NCBI GenBank assembly: GCA_019454045.1
Contig: SKCR01037675.1
Coordinates: forward strand, 1 to 64,000
Direction of reading: 5' to 3'
DNA from: Zanthoxylum bungeanum
Taxonomy: Eukaryota; Streptophyta; Magnoliopsida; Sapindales; Rutaceae
DNA length: 64,000 nt
The stretch's first letter is position 1. Each line of letters begins with the position of its first letter. Of the stretch, positions 12,650 through 24,940 are shown piece after piece. Under the pieces are notes generated by a model that ran no database searches, was not told the origin of the DNA, and worked only from the letters and a program-made list of their open reading frames with translations. The position numbers were made by a program, and so were the translations under genes.

Positions 12650-14752
12650 AGAAAAATAAACGGAAACAAACTGAAATAAATAATTAAAACTAAATTAACC
12701 TAAGCCACTTTCGTAGGGATCACAATTACATTTAGCGTATGCAACAAGCCTTTAAACCCTAGATGTCCCTAGTGGACGAGTTGTTTTCGTACTATTTTTC
12801 TGATCACGCCACTTCTTGGTATTTTCTTTGTATAGTTTGGCATTCTCATAAGCATGGAGACAAAATTCCTTCAATTCGTTCAGTTGGTGGAGCCATTTCT
12901 CTCCTGCTACTTGCAGATCAAGATTTAGTTTTTTCAGTGCCCAGTACGCTTTATGTTCGAGCTCCACAGGCAGATGGCATGTTTTCCCAAACACTATTCG
13001 ATATGGGGACATACCAATAGGTGTATTGTAAGTTTTCCGGTAGGCCCATAATGCGTCATCCAGTTTTATAGACCAGTCCCTTCTTGTTGATCCAACGGTT
13101 CTCTCTAAGATTCTTTTGATCTCTCTGTTTGAAACTTCAACCTGCCCATTTGGATGCGGATGGTAAGTAGTGGCAACTTTGTGAGTAACTCCGTATTTGG
13201 ATAGGAGTGCATCGAAGTATCTGTTACAGAAGTGTGTGCCATCATCACTGATGACTGCCTAAGGTGTTCCGAAGCGAGTGAAAATATTCTTTTTAAGGAA
13301 TTTTAACACCACTTTAGAGTCATTTGATGGCATTACTGTTGCTTCAACTCATTTGGAGAAGTAGTCTACTGCAACCAGAATGTAAAAATTTCCAAATGAT
13401 GGAACAAATGGTCCCATAAAATCAATCCTTCATACATCAAATATCTCCACTTCGAGAATGCTTTGAAGAGGACCTTCATTTCTCCTTGAAATATTTCATG
13501 TTCTCTGGCACCTGTCACATTGAAGAACGAATAAGTAAACATCTTTAAATAAAGTGGGCCAGAACAAACCTGATTGTAGGACTTTGGCTGCAGTTTTATC
13601 TCCGCTGAAGTGTCCGCCGTATAGTGATGAATGACAATGCTGCAGGACACTATTGACCTCCTCATGTGGTACACAATGTCTCAATAATTGATCAGCACAA
13701 CATTTGAATAGGTATGGCTCATCCCAGACATAATGCTTGACTTATTTGAAGAATTTCTTCCGTTGCTGATGTGTCTATTCCAACGGCCATTTCCCTGATA
13801 CTATGTAGTTTACATAGTCAGCATACCATGGGACTTCCTGCTGCTTGATGGCAAACAACTGTTCATCTGGAAAGGTTTCTTTGATTGTCATCTCATTGCC
13901 AGCTGTTTCTCCATTCTCTAGCCTCGATAAGTGATATGCCACTTGATTTTTTGTCCTCTTCCGGTCTCATATTTCCACGTCAAATTCTTGTAGCAAAAGC
14001 ACCCAACGGATCAATCTGGGCTTGGCATCTTTCTTCGCGATCAGGTATTTGATTGCTGAATGATCTGTGTAGACCACCACATTGGGACCCAGTAAATATG
14101 AGCATAATTTATCAACAGCAAACACAACTGCGAGCAACTCATTTTCAATTGTTGTGTAGTTGAGTTATGCTTCATTCAAAGTTTTGCTGGCGTAGTAAAT
14201 GGTATGAAACATTTTTGTCTTACGTTGTCCTAAAACTGCACCTACACCAAAATCACTGGCATCGCACATCACTTCAAAAGGAAGCGTCTAGTCTGGTGCT
14301 ACTATGATGGGGCAGAGACCAGCTTATGTTTTAAGATCTCAAAAGTATGGTGGCAATCTTTGGTGAAATTGAAAGGGACATCTTTCTCCAGCACATAGGT
14401 TTAGCAATTTTGGAGAAGTCTTTGATAAATCTCGTATAAAATCCTGCATGTCTGAGAAAACTTCGAATCCCTTTGACGAATGATGGTGGAGGTAGTTTTC
14501 TATCGTCTCGATCTTTACTTTATCTACCTCAATTTCTTTCTGTGAGATTCGATATCCCAGGACAATGCCTTCCAGCACCATAAAATGGCATTTCTCCTAG
14601 TTGAGTACCAGATTGGTATCTTCGTATCTTTGTAACATTTTTTTCCAGATTTTACAAGCAGTGGTCGAACGAGTCTCCAAATACTGAGAAGTCATCCATG
14701 AAGACTTCCATGTTTTGTTCTATCATGTCTGAAAAGATGGCCATTATGTAAC
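12650..14752 (-). pseudogene. Athila-like pol: RT end, RNase H, integrase
   Basis: From 14752 downward the minus strand gives the RT catalytic FMDDFSVFG block at about 14690. RNase H follows at about 13750-14330, with the [13 protein letters not shown] region. The integrase zinc-binding part is at 13496-13684 (HSSLYGGHFSGDKTAAK, CDRCQRT). The integrase core keeps recognisable D, D and E surroundings ([31 protein letters not shown]). The C-terminal part at 12752-13012 starts [15 protein letters not shown]. Many stop codons interrupt it. The upstream half of RT lies beyond the hAT insertion, at 18374 onward. Confidence 0.88.
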
Positions 14753-15633
14753 GTTGAAATTAAGGATGGCAATTTCCGAAACCGGACCCGGATCCGGATC
14801 CGCAAACTCTTCCGGGGACCCGGGTCCGGATGTGGACCGGGTAAAACACTTCCAGGTCCAGACCCGGGTCTACCCGGAATGGACCCGGGTATACCCGGAT
14901 CCGGACCCGGGATCCGCAACTCCATCATTTTTTTCTCTTTTCTTTTTTTTAACCTCCGTCTTTTCCAATGGTGAACTCAAAATGTATTTTTGTTGACAAG
15001 TTTATCACATTTTTTTTTCATATTATGGCTGCACTTCAAAAACAAAAAAGTGAAACAGAAGGTATCATGTTTTCGTTTAGATGAGCTAATAATGTGAATG
15101 CATAAAGAGGGCAGTGTCAAATATTCAGCTAAGTTAATTTGTTTGTTTGTTTTTTATTTTTTTGTTTGTTTTTTTTTACCGGGTCCCAGGTACCCGGGTC
15201 CGGAACTACCCGGACCCGCATCCGGACCCAGTAACATGCGGGTCTTCAAAAAACATACCCGGATATAGACCCGGCCAGCGGTTCGGTTCCGGTTCGGAAC
15301 TGAACCGAACCGGCCGGTTTCCGGTTCCACACTTAAGTGGAACCGGAACCTAAAACCGAACCGGTTCGGTTCGGTTTATTTATTTATTTTTTTTAATTAA
15401 TTAAAATAAAAAAATGAGAGGAATCAAAGCTTAAATAAAAAAAATTTATTAATTAAAAAAAATGAGATTAAATTTATAAATAAAAAAAATTTATTACATT
15501 GAAGAGCTTGAGCTTAAATTTTTAAAAATTTAAGTTGCCTACGTATCCTCCAAGGGTGAGAGGAATCAAAGCTCACGTAGTTCCATTACAAGTTTAAGAC
15601 ATATCCCCTTTGTAAATTATAATTTTACAATTA

Positions 15634-17691
15634 TCAATCATCATTATCAATTGATCCTTCGGCTCCGGTTCCGCTTGCACTTGTTGCAGAAGCATTATCG
15701 AACAAATCTTCAAAATCATCGGAGGCATCTTCTTGTTGTCTCAGATCAGCTCGAGTCCAATCATCCACACAAGCTGTTGCTTCTAGAGTGCTTGGATGTA
15801 ATGAAGATCGCCTAGCTTCCAATATATTACCTCCCAAGCTGAAGGCTTGCTCAACCGCAACGGTGGAAATAAGTGCTGCCAAGATCTCTTTAGCAATAAT
15901 AGATAAAACAGGATATATATTTTGATGCCGGTTCCACCATTCAAGGATTTTAAAATTTTTACTGCATAAACTTTCATTAGAAAACTCAAAATTTGTAGAT
16001 AAATAATTATCTAATTCAGGATTATTAGTTGTCGTATCCCTAGATTTTTTATTTCGTTGCAATAACCAACGATCCTATGCGCTAAGTCTTGTTTGAATTA
16101 CCGGTTCGCTACTACTAGATTGACCTAATGTTCCTAAGTTATATCTTACAATATAATCATTAAATAAAATAATTAAATCACTTCTTAATTTCGTCATTAT
16201 GCTCGTAATATCAATGTCATCTAATATTCCTAAATAACCATAGTAAGCTTGTAAACCACCATTCAAACCTTCTAATTTAAATCTAGGATCAAAAACAGCA
16301 GCAATAAGATAAAGTAAAGGAATTTCTCTAAAATAATGCAATCATTTTACTTTCATAACAGTAATGGCTTCGAGCAAAACAAGATCATTAGGGTCGTCAC
16401 TGTCAACATGCTCATCGAGAGTGCCAACAATATTCAAACTCTCAAGAAGAAATAAATGTGCTGTAGGATAATAAACACCGCTAAAAACTAAAGTAGCATC
16501 ATTAAATACTCTTAAAATATCTAAAAAAAATTCACAAATATCCCATTGACTAGGATAAAGTGTGATATTTTGAACATGTTGAGAAAAAAAACTACATAAT
16601 GCATCTTTGTATTGAAATGCTTGACATAAAAGAAAATAAGTAGAATTCCAACGTGTTGGAACATCTCTAGAAAATTTAATCGGTTTAATATCATTTATTT
16701 TACAAAACTTGGTCCATTCTCTCCTAACTTGAGAATATGACCAAATACAGTTAAGTGCCATTTTAATTGGATCAAGGAAAGGAGATAATAATTTTAGACC
16801 GTCTTGCACACATAAGTTTAGGACATGACATGTACAACGAATATGAAAAAATCGACCCCCTAAATTTGGTTGACATATTTCTTTTAAATCATTGATGGAT
16901 GCAGTATTTGCAGATGCATTATCAAATCCAATTGTTAAAATTTTTTCTCCTAAACCATATTCATCAAAAATTACCTTCATCATTCTATAAATATTATGTG
17001 CAGTATGTTGGTCATCAAAAACTCTAAATGCAATAAGTCGTTTTTGCATGGTAAATGATGCATCAATCCAATGACAAGTCACACCTATGTATGAGTGTGT
17101 TTGCCAATGGTCACTCCAAATATCAGAACATATAGAAATACGATCTTTCATCTCTTTAAATATTTCATTTAAAATAATTTTACCATCTTTATATAATTTG
17201 AAAATATGACGTTTTGTTGTGTTTCGAGTCATTCTACATGCAGCAGGGTTTAAAGCATTATGCACGTAATTAGTAAAATGAAGTTTTTCACCAAAGCTTA
17301 AAGAAAGATGTGCCATACAAGTTAATTTCGCAAATTCTTCTCTATTTTTTGCATCAGAATATTTAAATAAATCTACACTACTCGTACCTCTACTAGATGA
17401 TGCGTACCTGGCCATTTGAGTCTGCGTCGTATCAATGCCAAATTCAACCGGATGATGTTTCTCCATGTGCTTGATCATATTGCCGTATCCACCAGAAAAT
17501 TTATAGATAACCCCACAATAATTGCAAATTGCTCGTTGTGAACCATCTTCTAGGCGTTCCAAAGTAAAATGAATTTTGAAAATATCGGAGGACCGAGCCT
17601 TAACTTCTATTCTCCGTGATTGTGCACTGACACTAGGGCCGCTCTCTTGGGTTGGCATATTTGACATTATGTTCTCGGATGAGCTTGCCAT
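15634..17691 (-). pseudogene. hAT transposase with two premature stops
   Basis: One reading frame of 686 codons runs from the Met at 17691 (MASSSENIMSN) to the stop at 15634. Only two internal stops interrupt it, TGA at 16342-16344 and TAG at about 16072. I prefer this Met to the upstream in-frame one at 17757, because family N-termini are usually short and polar. Domains in order are a BED zinc finger (CNYCG, then HMEKHH) at about residues 68-95, an RNase-H-like catalytic core, and the C-terminal hAT dimerisation region. The three catalytic acids are in place: ICSDIWSD, GFDNASAN and AVEQAFS. The protein would bind the TIR/subterminal repeats and cut and paste the element. The stops probably make this copy inactive, unless it is read through or sequenced wrongly. 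Confidence 0.9.
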
Positions 17692-18039
17692 TTTTTTTTT
17701 TGAGAAATTAGGAAGAAAAATAAGAAAATTGAATAATTGCGATGCGAATGATAACAAATTAACAACTAAATAAATTGAGATTGAGAATAAGAATATAAGA
17801 TTATAAGAGAATTGTATTGAAGTAAGATTGAGAATAAGAGAATTATAGAAAATGAGAGAGTTGAGAATTTGGTGTGATGAAATTATGAAAAATGAATCCT
17901 ATTTATAGAATTTAGAATTTTTTTGATACCAAAAATGCCCCTAAATATAACCGTTTTATTACCGTTATTAGGGGTACATTAGTAATTTTTATTTTATATA
18001 ATAAAAATATTTTTTTTTTAATTCTTTTATTATTTTTTT

Positions 18040-18365
18040 TTGGCAGGGAGCCAAACGGCTCCCTGCATCCCCCAACGGCTAGTAGCCGTTGGGGGAATTA
18101 GGGTTCATGTTGGAACCCTACGGTTCCAACAGGAACCCGACGGTTCCAACCGGAACCGTTCGGTTCCGGTCCGAACCGGTGGAACCGTACGGTTCCATCG
18201 GTTCGGACCGGTTCGAGTTGGGGTGGAACCCCAACCAAACCGGTCCAATTCCGGTTCGGTTCCGGAACCGGAACCGTGGCCGGGTTTACCCGGATCGGAT
18301 CCACAATTTTTTTTTTCGAATCCGGGTCTAACCGGACCCGGGTCCGGGTCTGCTTGCCATGCCTA
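18040..18365. repeat. hAT subterminal GC-rich repeat block
   Basis: Dense alternating GGTTCC/GGAACC and CCGGGT/ACCCGG motifs lie next to the transposase promoter side of the hAT element. A mirror block lies at 15180-15375 and 14780-14915. In hAT elements, subterminal repeats are transposase-binding sites, which is the likely role here. Open frames on both strands are artefacts of the repeat. Confidence 0.7.
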
Positions 18366-18373
18366 ATTGAAAT

Positions 18374-19604
18374 ATGGTATGAGCATTACAGAGTCCAAAT
18401 GGCATCCTACGGAAAGTAAAAGTACCATATGTGCATATAAAAGTGGTTTTCTCCTGATCTTCTGGGGCGATAACAATCTGATTGTATCCTGAGTATCCAT
18501 CCAGAAAACAGTAAAATTCATGTCCCACCAATCTGTCTAGCATCTGGTTAATGAATGGTAGCAGGAAATAATCCTTCATTGTTGCTTTGTTCAGCTTCCT
18601 GTAATCCATGCATACTATTCATTCAGTCACTGTTCTTGTTGAAATCAGCTTGTTCTTTTCATTGGTGACTACATTCATTCCTCATTTCTTGGGTACACAT
18701 TGCATATGACTCACCCAAGTGCTGTCGGAAATGGGGTATATGATGTCTGCGTCCAACCATTTGATGATTTCATTCTTTACGACTTCCTTCATGATTGGAT
18801 TCGGTTTCCGTTAATGCTCCACTGTGGCTTTGTACTCGTCGTTCATCAAGATTTTGTGCATGCAAAATGATGGACTGGTGCCTCGAATTTCTGCTATAGT
18901 CCAGCCAATAGCTTTCTTGTGCTCGCGTAGCACTCTCAACAACTTATCTTTCTGTACCCATGTTAGTGACGAAGAAATAATCACAGGTAAATCACAAGAG
19001 TTTTCCAAGTATGCATACATGAGATGGCTCGGAAGTAGCTTTAGTTCCAGTTGTGGTGGTTCTTCAATCGAGGGCTTGATTCGCTCTTTTTTCGGTAATT
19101 TCAAGCTTTCCACATGTGGTGTCGATCTAAAGCATTAGGCTCCGTCAAGATAGTTGATACATTCCAAAATCTCATCATCTAGTTCTTTGTCAGTCATGTT
19201 TGTGATGCATGCTTCAAGTTTGTCAGTGGAACATTTCATTGCATATGTGTTCTGGATGATACAGTCTATTACATCAATTCTGAAACATTCCTCCTCTTTT
19301 TCGTCATTCTGGAATTTCATGGCTTTGAAAACATTGAATGTTACTTCTTGTTCTTGTACCCTCATGGTTAGTTCACATTTTGTACATCAATTATGGTTCG
19401 AGCTGTAGCCAAGAATGGTCTTCTGAGGATGATGGGTACATTTATGTCTTCCTCCATGTCAAGGACAATGAAATCTGCTGGGAAAATGAATTTGTCGACT
19501 TTGACCAATACATCTTCCACTACACCTCTCGAAAATGCGAGCGATTTGTCAGCAAGTTACAGAGTGACTGAGGTGGGTTTTGCTTCTCCAATCTGCAGTT
19601 TCCT
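18374..19604 (-). pseudogene. Athila-like pol: protease end and RT first half
   Basis: The minus strand continues from the protease region (19135-19604). Pieces include KEEECFRIDVIDCIIQ, then PPQLELKLLPSHLMYAYL, a typical link into the gypsy RT. The RT N-terminal half follows (MDYRKLNKAT, YCFLDGYSGYNQI, MPFGLCNA), ending at the hAT insertion. The frame is interrupted by several stops. The segment at 18811-19365 is the longest readable run. Confidence 0.88.
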
Positions 19605-19612
19605 GTAAATAG

Positions 19613-20081
19613 TAGGGGTGTTCATAGGGTCGGGTCAACCCACGACCCGACCCGACCGCGCGGCTCTAAAAATAATTGTAAATTTTCCACTCGACCCGAC
19701 CCGACCCGAAATTTTTGGGTTGGGCAATGGGTTTGATACTAAAACCCAACCCAACCCGACCCTATAATATTTTTATTATTTTTCTAAAAATTATATTACT
19801 TTTTTTAAAGTTCTTACTTTTATTTCATTTGTTTATTATTTTTGTTGTATTAAAACTTTATATATATGATAATTTTTTGGACATAAAATAACTAATATTT
19901 TTATTTCAAAATAATTAATTCATTAAACAAAATTATTTTTTTTCCGCCGACCCGACCCGACCCACACCCGATTGGGTTTCACCTTCGCGTGACCCGACCC
20001 GCGATTCGACCTTCATGTGACCAGACCCGATCGGGTCTCACAAAATTTTAAAAAACCCGACCCAACCCGTGAACACCCCTA
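19613..20081. mobile_element. hAT-type MITE with (ACCCG)n subterminal repeats
   Basis: A 469-bp element with ends TAGGGGTGTTCA and TGAACACCCCTA, a perfect 12-bp inverted repeat. It is flanked by a perfect 8-bp duplication, GTAAATAG (19605-19612 and 20082-20089). The interior is AT-rich. The ends are made of CCCGACCCGACC-type repeats. It has no coding capacity. The perfect target duplication points to a fairly recent insertion into the protease part of the Athila-like element. Confidence 0.95.
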
Positions 20082-20089
20082 GTAAATAG

Positions 20090-21829
20090 ACAAAGGCATC
20101 AAGTTAATACTAGCACCTAAATCACACAAAGCCTTACCGAAGTAATGTTCTCCTATGATGCAAGAGATGGTAAAACTGTCAGGATCTTTCAACTTTAGGG
20201 GAAGCTTCATCTGAATGATGGCGCTGCATTCTTCTGTCAATGCTTCTGTTTCGTAATCTCCTAATCTTCGCTTTCGTGATAGAATATTTTTCATGAAATT
20301 GACATAGATGGGCATTTGTTCCAACGCTTCTGCAAATGGAATGTTGATATGCAGCTTTTTGAAGATCTCCAGGAATCGAGCAAACTGCTTGTCCAGTTTG
20401 TGTTTCTGGAGACGATGTGGAAAATGTGGAGGTGGAGTAAATATTTCTTGACCATTTTCTTTTGCCTCTTTTTCCTCCATCTGTGTATCTGCTTCGCTGC
20501 TTTTTTTTGAACATCCTCAGTAGATGCCTTGACTCCAACATCTTTGTTGATTTCAGTGTGGCTTTTCAACGTGATGGCTTGGTTTTTCTCATTCCCTTTG
20601 TTCATTGGATTTGGTTATGTGTTGTTAAGAAGGGTACCTTGCGGTCCGTAACTCTGAGCATTGGCCAGTTGTCCCAATTGATTTTACAGTGGCTTTATAG
20701 AAGTTGATTGGCTTTGAAACATAGCATCGTATGTTGCTTGTTGCTTTTTCATCTAGGCAAGAAATTCTACTATCCCTGGTTCTTTTTCATACTTCTAGCC
20801 TTTATTCTGCTGTTGGAATCCTAGTGGTGGATTGTTCATTTTCCCTGCAGTGTTGCTCCATGCGAAATTAGGATGATTCCTCCAACCTGGGTTGTAGGTG
20901 TTGGAATATGGATTGTTTCTCTGTCTGTTGAAATTGCTGACATAGTTTGCAGTCTCATCATGTTGGTTGTAAGTTTCTGCCTCTGGTGCTCCTCCATATG
21001 GTGAACTTGTGGATCCAGCATTAACCTTCATGTTAAGAGTTTCCGGACTTTTGTAAATCTGATCTAGTTTGGCATTCATAGTTGTGTTGGCTCATACTTC
21101 ATGGATTCCTGCTATTCGTTTGATCATGCTCCTTTCTGTTGGCCACAAGGAATTGTTGTTGGTCATTTCTTCAATTAAGTCACAGGTCTGATCTTCTCCT
21201 TTTGCCATTAAAGCTCCTCCAGCAACATCATCTATTGTGGTTCTCATTAGTCCAGAAAGTCCATTGTATAAGGTTTGGACTTGAAGCCACTTTGCAATCT
21301 CATTGTGAGGACATTTTCGGAGCAATTCATTGTATATTTCCCATGCTTTGCAGAGGGATTCTAAGTCATGTTGCACAAAGGATGTGATGTCATTCCTCAG
21401 CTTTGCTGTTCTGGCTGGGGGAAAATATTTTGCAAGGAATTTGGTGGCAAGAGTGTTCCAAGTTGTGGTGGAACCTGCTGGTAGTGATTGGAGCCAAGTC
21501 TTAGCTCTGTCTTTCAAAGAATATGGGAACACACGCAGTCTCATTGCTTCTTCTGCCGCTCGATTGTAATTGAATATGCCACAAACTTCCAGGAAGTTGT
21601 TGATGTGGGCACTAAGATCTTCAGTTGCACTTCCCCCAAATTGAACTGATTGTTATATCATCCGAATGCATGTTTTGATGTCGCACGTATTTTCTGGTAA
21701 GGGAGGAAGTACGATACATGATATGAAGCCGTCAACCACCGAAATTATTCTGTCTCGAATTGGAATTGGTGGTGCAACTTCCAAAGGTTCAGGTTCTTGA
21801 TTGTTCAGTTGATCAGTGCTTGTTGGCAT
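20090..21829 (-). pseudogene. Athila-like gag and protease
   Basis: The sense frame starts near the Met at 21829 (MPTSTDQLNNQ). An early stop near 21655 breaks it. The capsid-like retrotrans_gag region lies at 21092-21544 (FPYSLKDRAKTWLQSLPAGS). A polar Asn/Gln-rich linker follows at 20795-21079. The protease is at 20090-20605, with the active-site stretch ALCDLGASINLMPLSIY. Gag would form the particle shell, and the protease would cleave the polyprotein. Stops and frameshifts separate the pieces. The MITE at 19613-20081 lies immediately after the protease motif. Confidence 0.88.
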
Positions 21830-22023
21830 TCTCGCCTTTCCCTTCTCAAATGTCTGATAGTTCTTTCAATTTCCTGGTCAAGCGGACGGATTTCAAAGCT
21901 TCTGCTCCTTCTCATGTAGTGTCTGAAAACCTGAAACACAAGAAAACCAAAATAATAAGTAAAAACAAACTAGACACAAGTAAAATTATCTAACCCCAAA
22001 ATTAATAGTTAAAGATAAATAAG

Positions 22024-22041
22024 TCCCCGTCAATGGTTCCA
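22024..22041 (-). other. Athila-like primer-binding site (tRNA-Asp type)
   Basis: On the minus strand TGGAACCATTGACGGGGA follows the LTR end by six bases. It resembles the Athila PBS complementary to tRNA-Asp, with a few substitutions, which suggests an old copy. It marks the 5' LTR as the right-hand one. Confidence 0.75.
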
Positions 22042-22047
22042 AAAACT

Positions 22048-23879
22048 TGACCGGTGAAATCACACACGTAACGCAAGCGCATGTATCGCTCAAGTAGTAT
22101 AAAATGTATCGATCCCACGAGGACTTAATACCTATGTTATTATGATGTTAAATATCTACGAGTATCTAATTGATTTGATTGTTGGTTGGATGGTGATTTT
22201 TACTAAATACAAGTAATTAAAATAGTGCGAAAGTAATTTAAAGGAAAAATCAATATTATAAAGCTATCTAAGATTGTGAATCCTTCCAATATCTTTTAAA
22301 GATGAAGTGATTATCTCATGTTTGTACAATATAGAGGTTTATTAACCTGGAACACGAAAATATGTAAAAGCCTATGTCGATGGTCAGATGCAAACACCCA
22401 AAGTAACCCAGTTAATTATATGTCTATGTTAACCAAGTTACCTGAATTCATTAAGTTCAAGTTCCAATTGTGGCTACTCTCGCCCGACAGGTATATGTCT
22501 ATCGTGAAAGAAAATCTACCCTAAGGGAAATTCACCATAAGGTGAGATTGTGAGCTATTGAGTTTAAGTCTGAAACCTAAAATCCTTTTGTCAAGTTCAT
22601 TTTAAGTTTACCATATCAATCTTATTAGTGGCCAGTTAATAAGAAACATTAAAATTAAGACTCAATAAATAAACCAATTTATTACCAAGACACAAAATAA
22701 CCAACTTATAAACCAGTGATATTGGTATTCATCACAACCCTAGATAAGGTATTTAGTTGCAACACATATCTAAAATTACAAAATGCATAGTTAAACAGAA
22801 TAACATAACAGAAAATTAAAAAGTAAAGAAAATTACAACAATAAAAGAAAATATTGGAGCTAGGGGTTTCACTTTTAATACTTCAAATATAGATTTTAAT
22901 CATTTTTTGAATTAATTATATTAAAACCGACCATATAGGCGGTGAATGTCATTTGTCCAAAGTCCAATCGACCATATAGGCGGTAACAATGTTAGCACCT
23001 AAACCGATCATATAGGCGGAAACTAAGTCCAATAATGTAAAACCAGCCATATAGGCGGTAAATAATTAATTCAAATTACTTATTTAAATTAAGGGAGTAA
23101 ATCTAAATTATTATATTAAAAGTTTCACCCCAGACTCCAGCAAAAAGAGATTACCTACTCATGATGTAATTAAAAACACACAAAAATTTATTAAATAAAT
23201 AAAAAGAAAATACAAGAAAACTGAAATAAACATACAAAACACTTTCTTTTAGGTTTTCTTTGAGAAATCCCCCAAAGAAAGCATGAAAAATTTACAAAGT
23301 TTGGCTTGGTATTTATAGGAAAATATAAAGGCTTCCACCAATTTCTCCACCAAACATGGCACCAAATCCTCCACCAAACATGCATGTTTGGTGGAAGTTT
23401 GACAATTGTAAATTGTCATTTTCCATTTTTTTGTTTTTGATAATGACTTTAAAAATTACACATAACACACTTACGAATTATTGATCAATTTCCGTCATGC
23501 AAACTTCAAAATTTGAAATTCCTATGAACGTCAAAGTTGTAGATCTTTGAGTCTTCTTTCATCTGGAACTTGAACCACCTCAATCCAATATCGGAATAAA
23601 AATTTATGGCCAAACTACGAATATTGCGCAAAACTGAAATTTCCGAAATTGTACTTCTTTTGAACGCCACTTCAAGTTTCCAACATCCAAAATCCAAATT
23701 TCAAGTCCAGATTTACCCTTATTTATTACATATTTCATCATGAATGATTCCATTGAGTCCCGATTTTATTTTATATGTAAAATAAATAAAAACACATCAA
23801 AACGTTCATAAAACCCGAGAAACTATATAAAATATTAAGTAAAATGGATGGTAAATATTGATATATTTTCCGCTCATCA
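22048..23879 (-). repeat. Athila-like 5' LTR
   Basis: A 1832-bp LTR that reads TGATGAGCGG...ACCGGTCA on the minus strand. It matches 10732-12617 end to end, with scattered substitutions and a roughly 40-bp difference in the number of CATATAGGCGG repeat units. Confidence 0.9.
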
Positions 23880-24474
23880 TTAAACCATTAAGTTAAAATA
23901 AAGTGAAAACAGCAAGTACAAATGAATATTGAACACATGCATCAAGCCTTCAACAGGAAAAAAAAATAAAATAATGAATTAGACAATGGACACATGTTTC
24001 ATCCGACACATGTTACTCGTATCATCGTCTTCAATTTTCTACTTCAACAGTGGCCATAAATTGGACACATGCTTCAAGCCTTCAACAGAAAAAAATAAAT
24101 GAAAAAATATAATCAACAAAATCCAGTCTTCATCTTCCATTCAATCAACAAAATCCATAAAATAAATTGAAGATAAAATAATAAAGATGAAGATGACAGA
24201 TGCTAGACCCAGTTTGAGCAGGGAACGTAAGAAAGATTTAGTAAACAAAAGTTGAAGATGAAGATGAAGTACCTGAGTTGATGATGAGAAGAAAAGACGA
24301 AGATGAAAGAGATTTAGGGTTATATCTTCTTTATTTTTAAAAAGAGATCATTTTCATCGGGGCTCCACCTCTCAACTTATTCGGACGCCCCGACGAAAAT
24401 TTTCCCGAGGCGGGCCACCTCAATTAACAGAGGCGTCATTTTCCTATTTTCTGGTTCGAGGCGGCAACTTCAAG

Positions 24475-24876
24475 TAAGGGTGGCAGAAAAGCCCGAAGCC
24501 CGGCCCGAGGTGGAAAAAGCCCGGGCCGGGCCTTAAAATGAAAGACCGGCTCGGGCTTGGGCCCAGGACGGGCTTTCCAATTTTGGCCCGGGCCCGGCCC
24601 GGCCCGGGCCAAAATAAAAAAATAAAAAAAATAATAAATATATATGTATATGTATATATATTTTAATATGTTTGTATCATTTTTATTTATTTTTAGCATT
24701 TAAATTGTTAATTTATCAATGAAACTTGTGATTTATTTATAAATTGTCTTTGTATATAGTGTAAATGTATTTTTTATTTGTATATTTTTAATATTTTTAA
24801 ATTTTTTTTTTTAAAAATTCGGGCCCAAAAAAAGCCCGGGCCCGGCCCGGCCTGGCCTGGCCTGTTGCCAACCCTA
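24475..24876. mobile_element. hAT-type MITE with (GCCCGG)n subterminal repeats
   Basis: A 402-bp element. Its left end is TAAGGGTGGCA and its right end is TTGCCAACCCTA, an imperfect inverted repeat. The flanks are ACTTCAAG (24467-24474) and GCCTCAAG (24877-24884), six of eight matching. The ends consist of GCCCGGCCCGGG-type repeats around an AT-rich core. It lies in the subterminal part of the DUF659-type hAT element. Confidence 0.8.
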
Positions 24877-24940
24877 GCCTCAAGGCAGTGCTATCGTTGA
24901 GGCGGTCGAGGCGTGCCTCGAACCGATTTTTGAAACATTG

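Larger units (their letters stand above)
14761..18365 (-). mobile_element. BED-type hAT transposon (copy 1), near-complete
   Basis: A 3605-bp element. The left end is TAAGGATGGCA and the right end is TGCCATGCCTA, an inverted repeat with one mismatch. The flanks are GTTGAAAT (14753-14760) and ATTGAAAT (18366-18373), an 8-bp target duplication with one mismatch. It carries one transposase gene. Both subterminal regions are dense in CCGGACCCGG- and GGTTCCGG-type repeats (14780-14915, 15180-15375, 18110-18360). It interrupts the reverse transcriptase of the Athila-like element. Confidence 0.93.
10732..23879 (-). mobile_element. Athila-like Ty3-gypsy retrotransposon
   Basis: A minus-strand LTR element. 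Its 3' LTR is at 10732-12617, its 5' LTR at 22048-23879 and its PBS at 22024-22041. Gag, protease, RT, RNase H and integrase remnants occur in gypsy order. The flanks ATAAA (10727-10731) and TTAAA (23880-23884) are a 5-bp target duplication with one mismatch. The RT wording (MDYRKLNKAT, FMDDFSVFG) and the Asp-tRNA-like PBS suggest the Athila lineage. The LTRs differ visibly, by several percent in the parts I compared, so the insertion is old. Two DNA transposons landed in it later. Confidence 0.88.
7876..24940 (-). mobile_element. DUF659-type hAT element, split by nested insertions
   Basis: The left end is TAATGTTCGAAAACTCGG. The right end, read inward, is CAATGTTTCAAAAATCGG, an imperfect inverted repeat. 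The flanks are ATTTTGGT (7868-7875) and GTTTTGGT (24941-24948), an 8-bp hAT target duplication with one mismatch. Own sequence is 7876-10731 and 23880-24940. The rest is an inserted Athila-like element and its passengers, and a MITE lies at 24475-24876. Subterminal regions are rich in CGAGGC/GCCTCG motifs. It is inserted in the copia T LTR. Confidence 0.85.

Noticed and set aside
14692..14996. Open frames with GPDPGIPGS-type repeats
   Set aside because: They translate the hAT subterminal repeat across the insertion boundary and are not genes.
18040..18366. Pro/Gly/Arg-rich open frames on both strands near the hAT end
   Set aside because: Products of GGTTCC/CCGGGT subterminal repeats, open in several frames.
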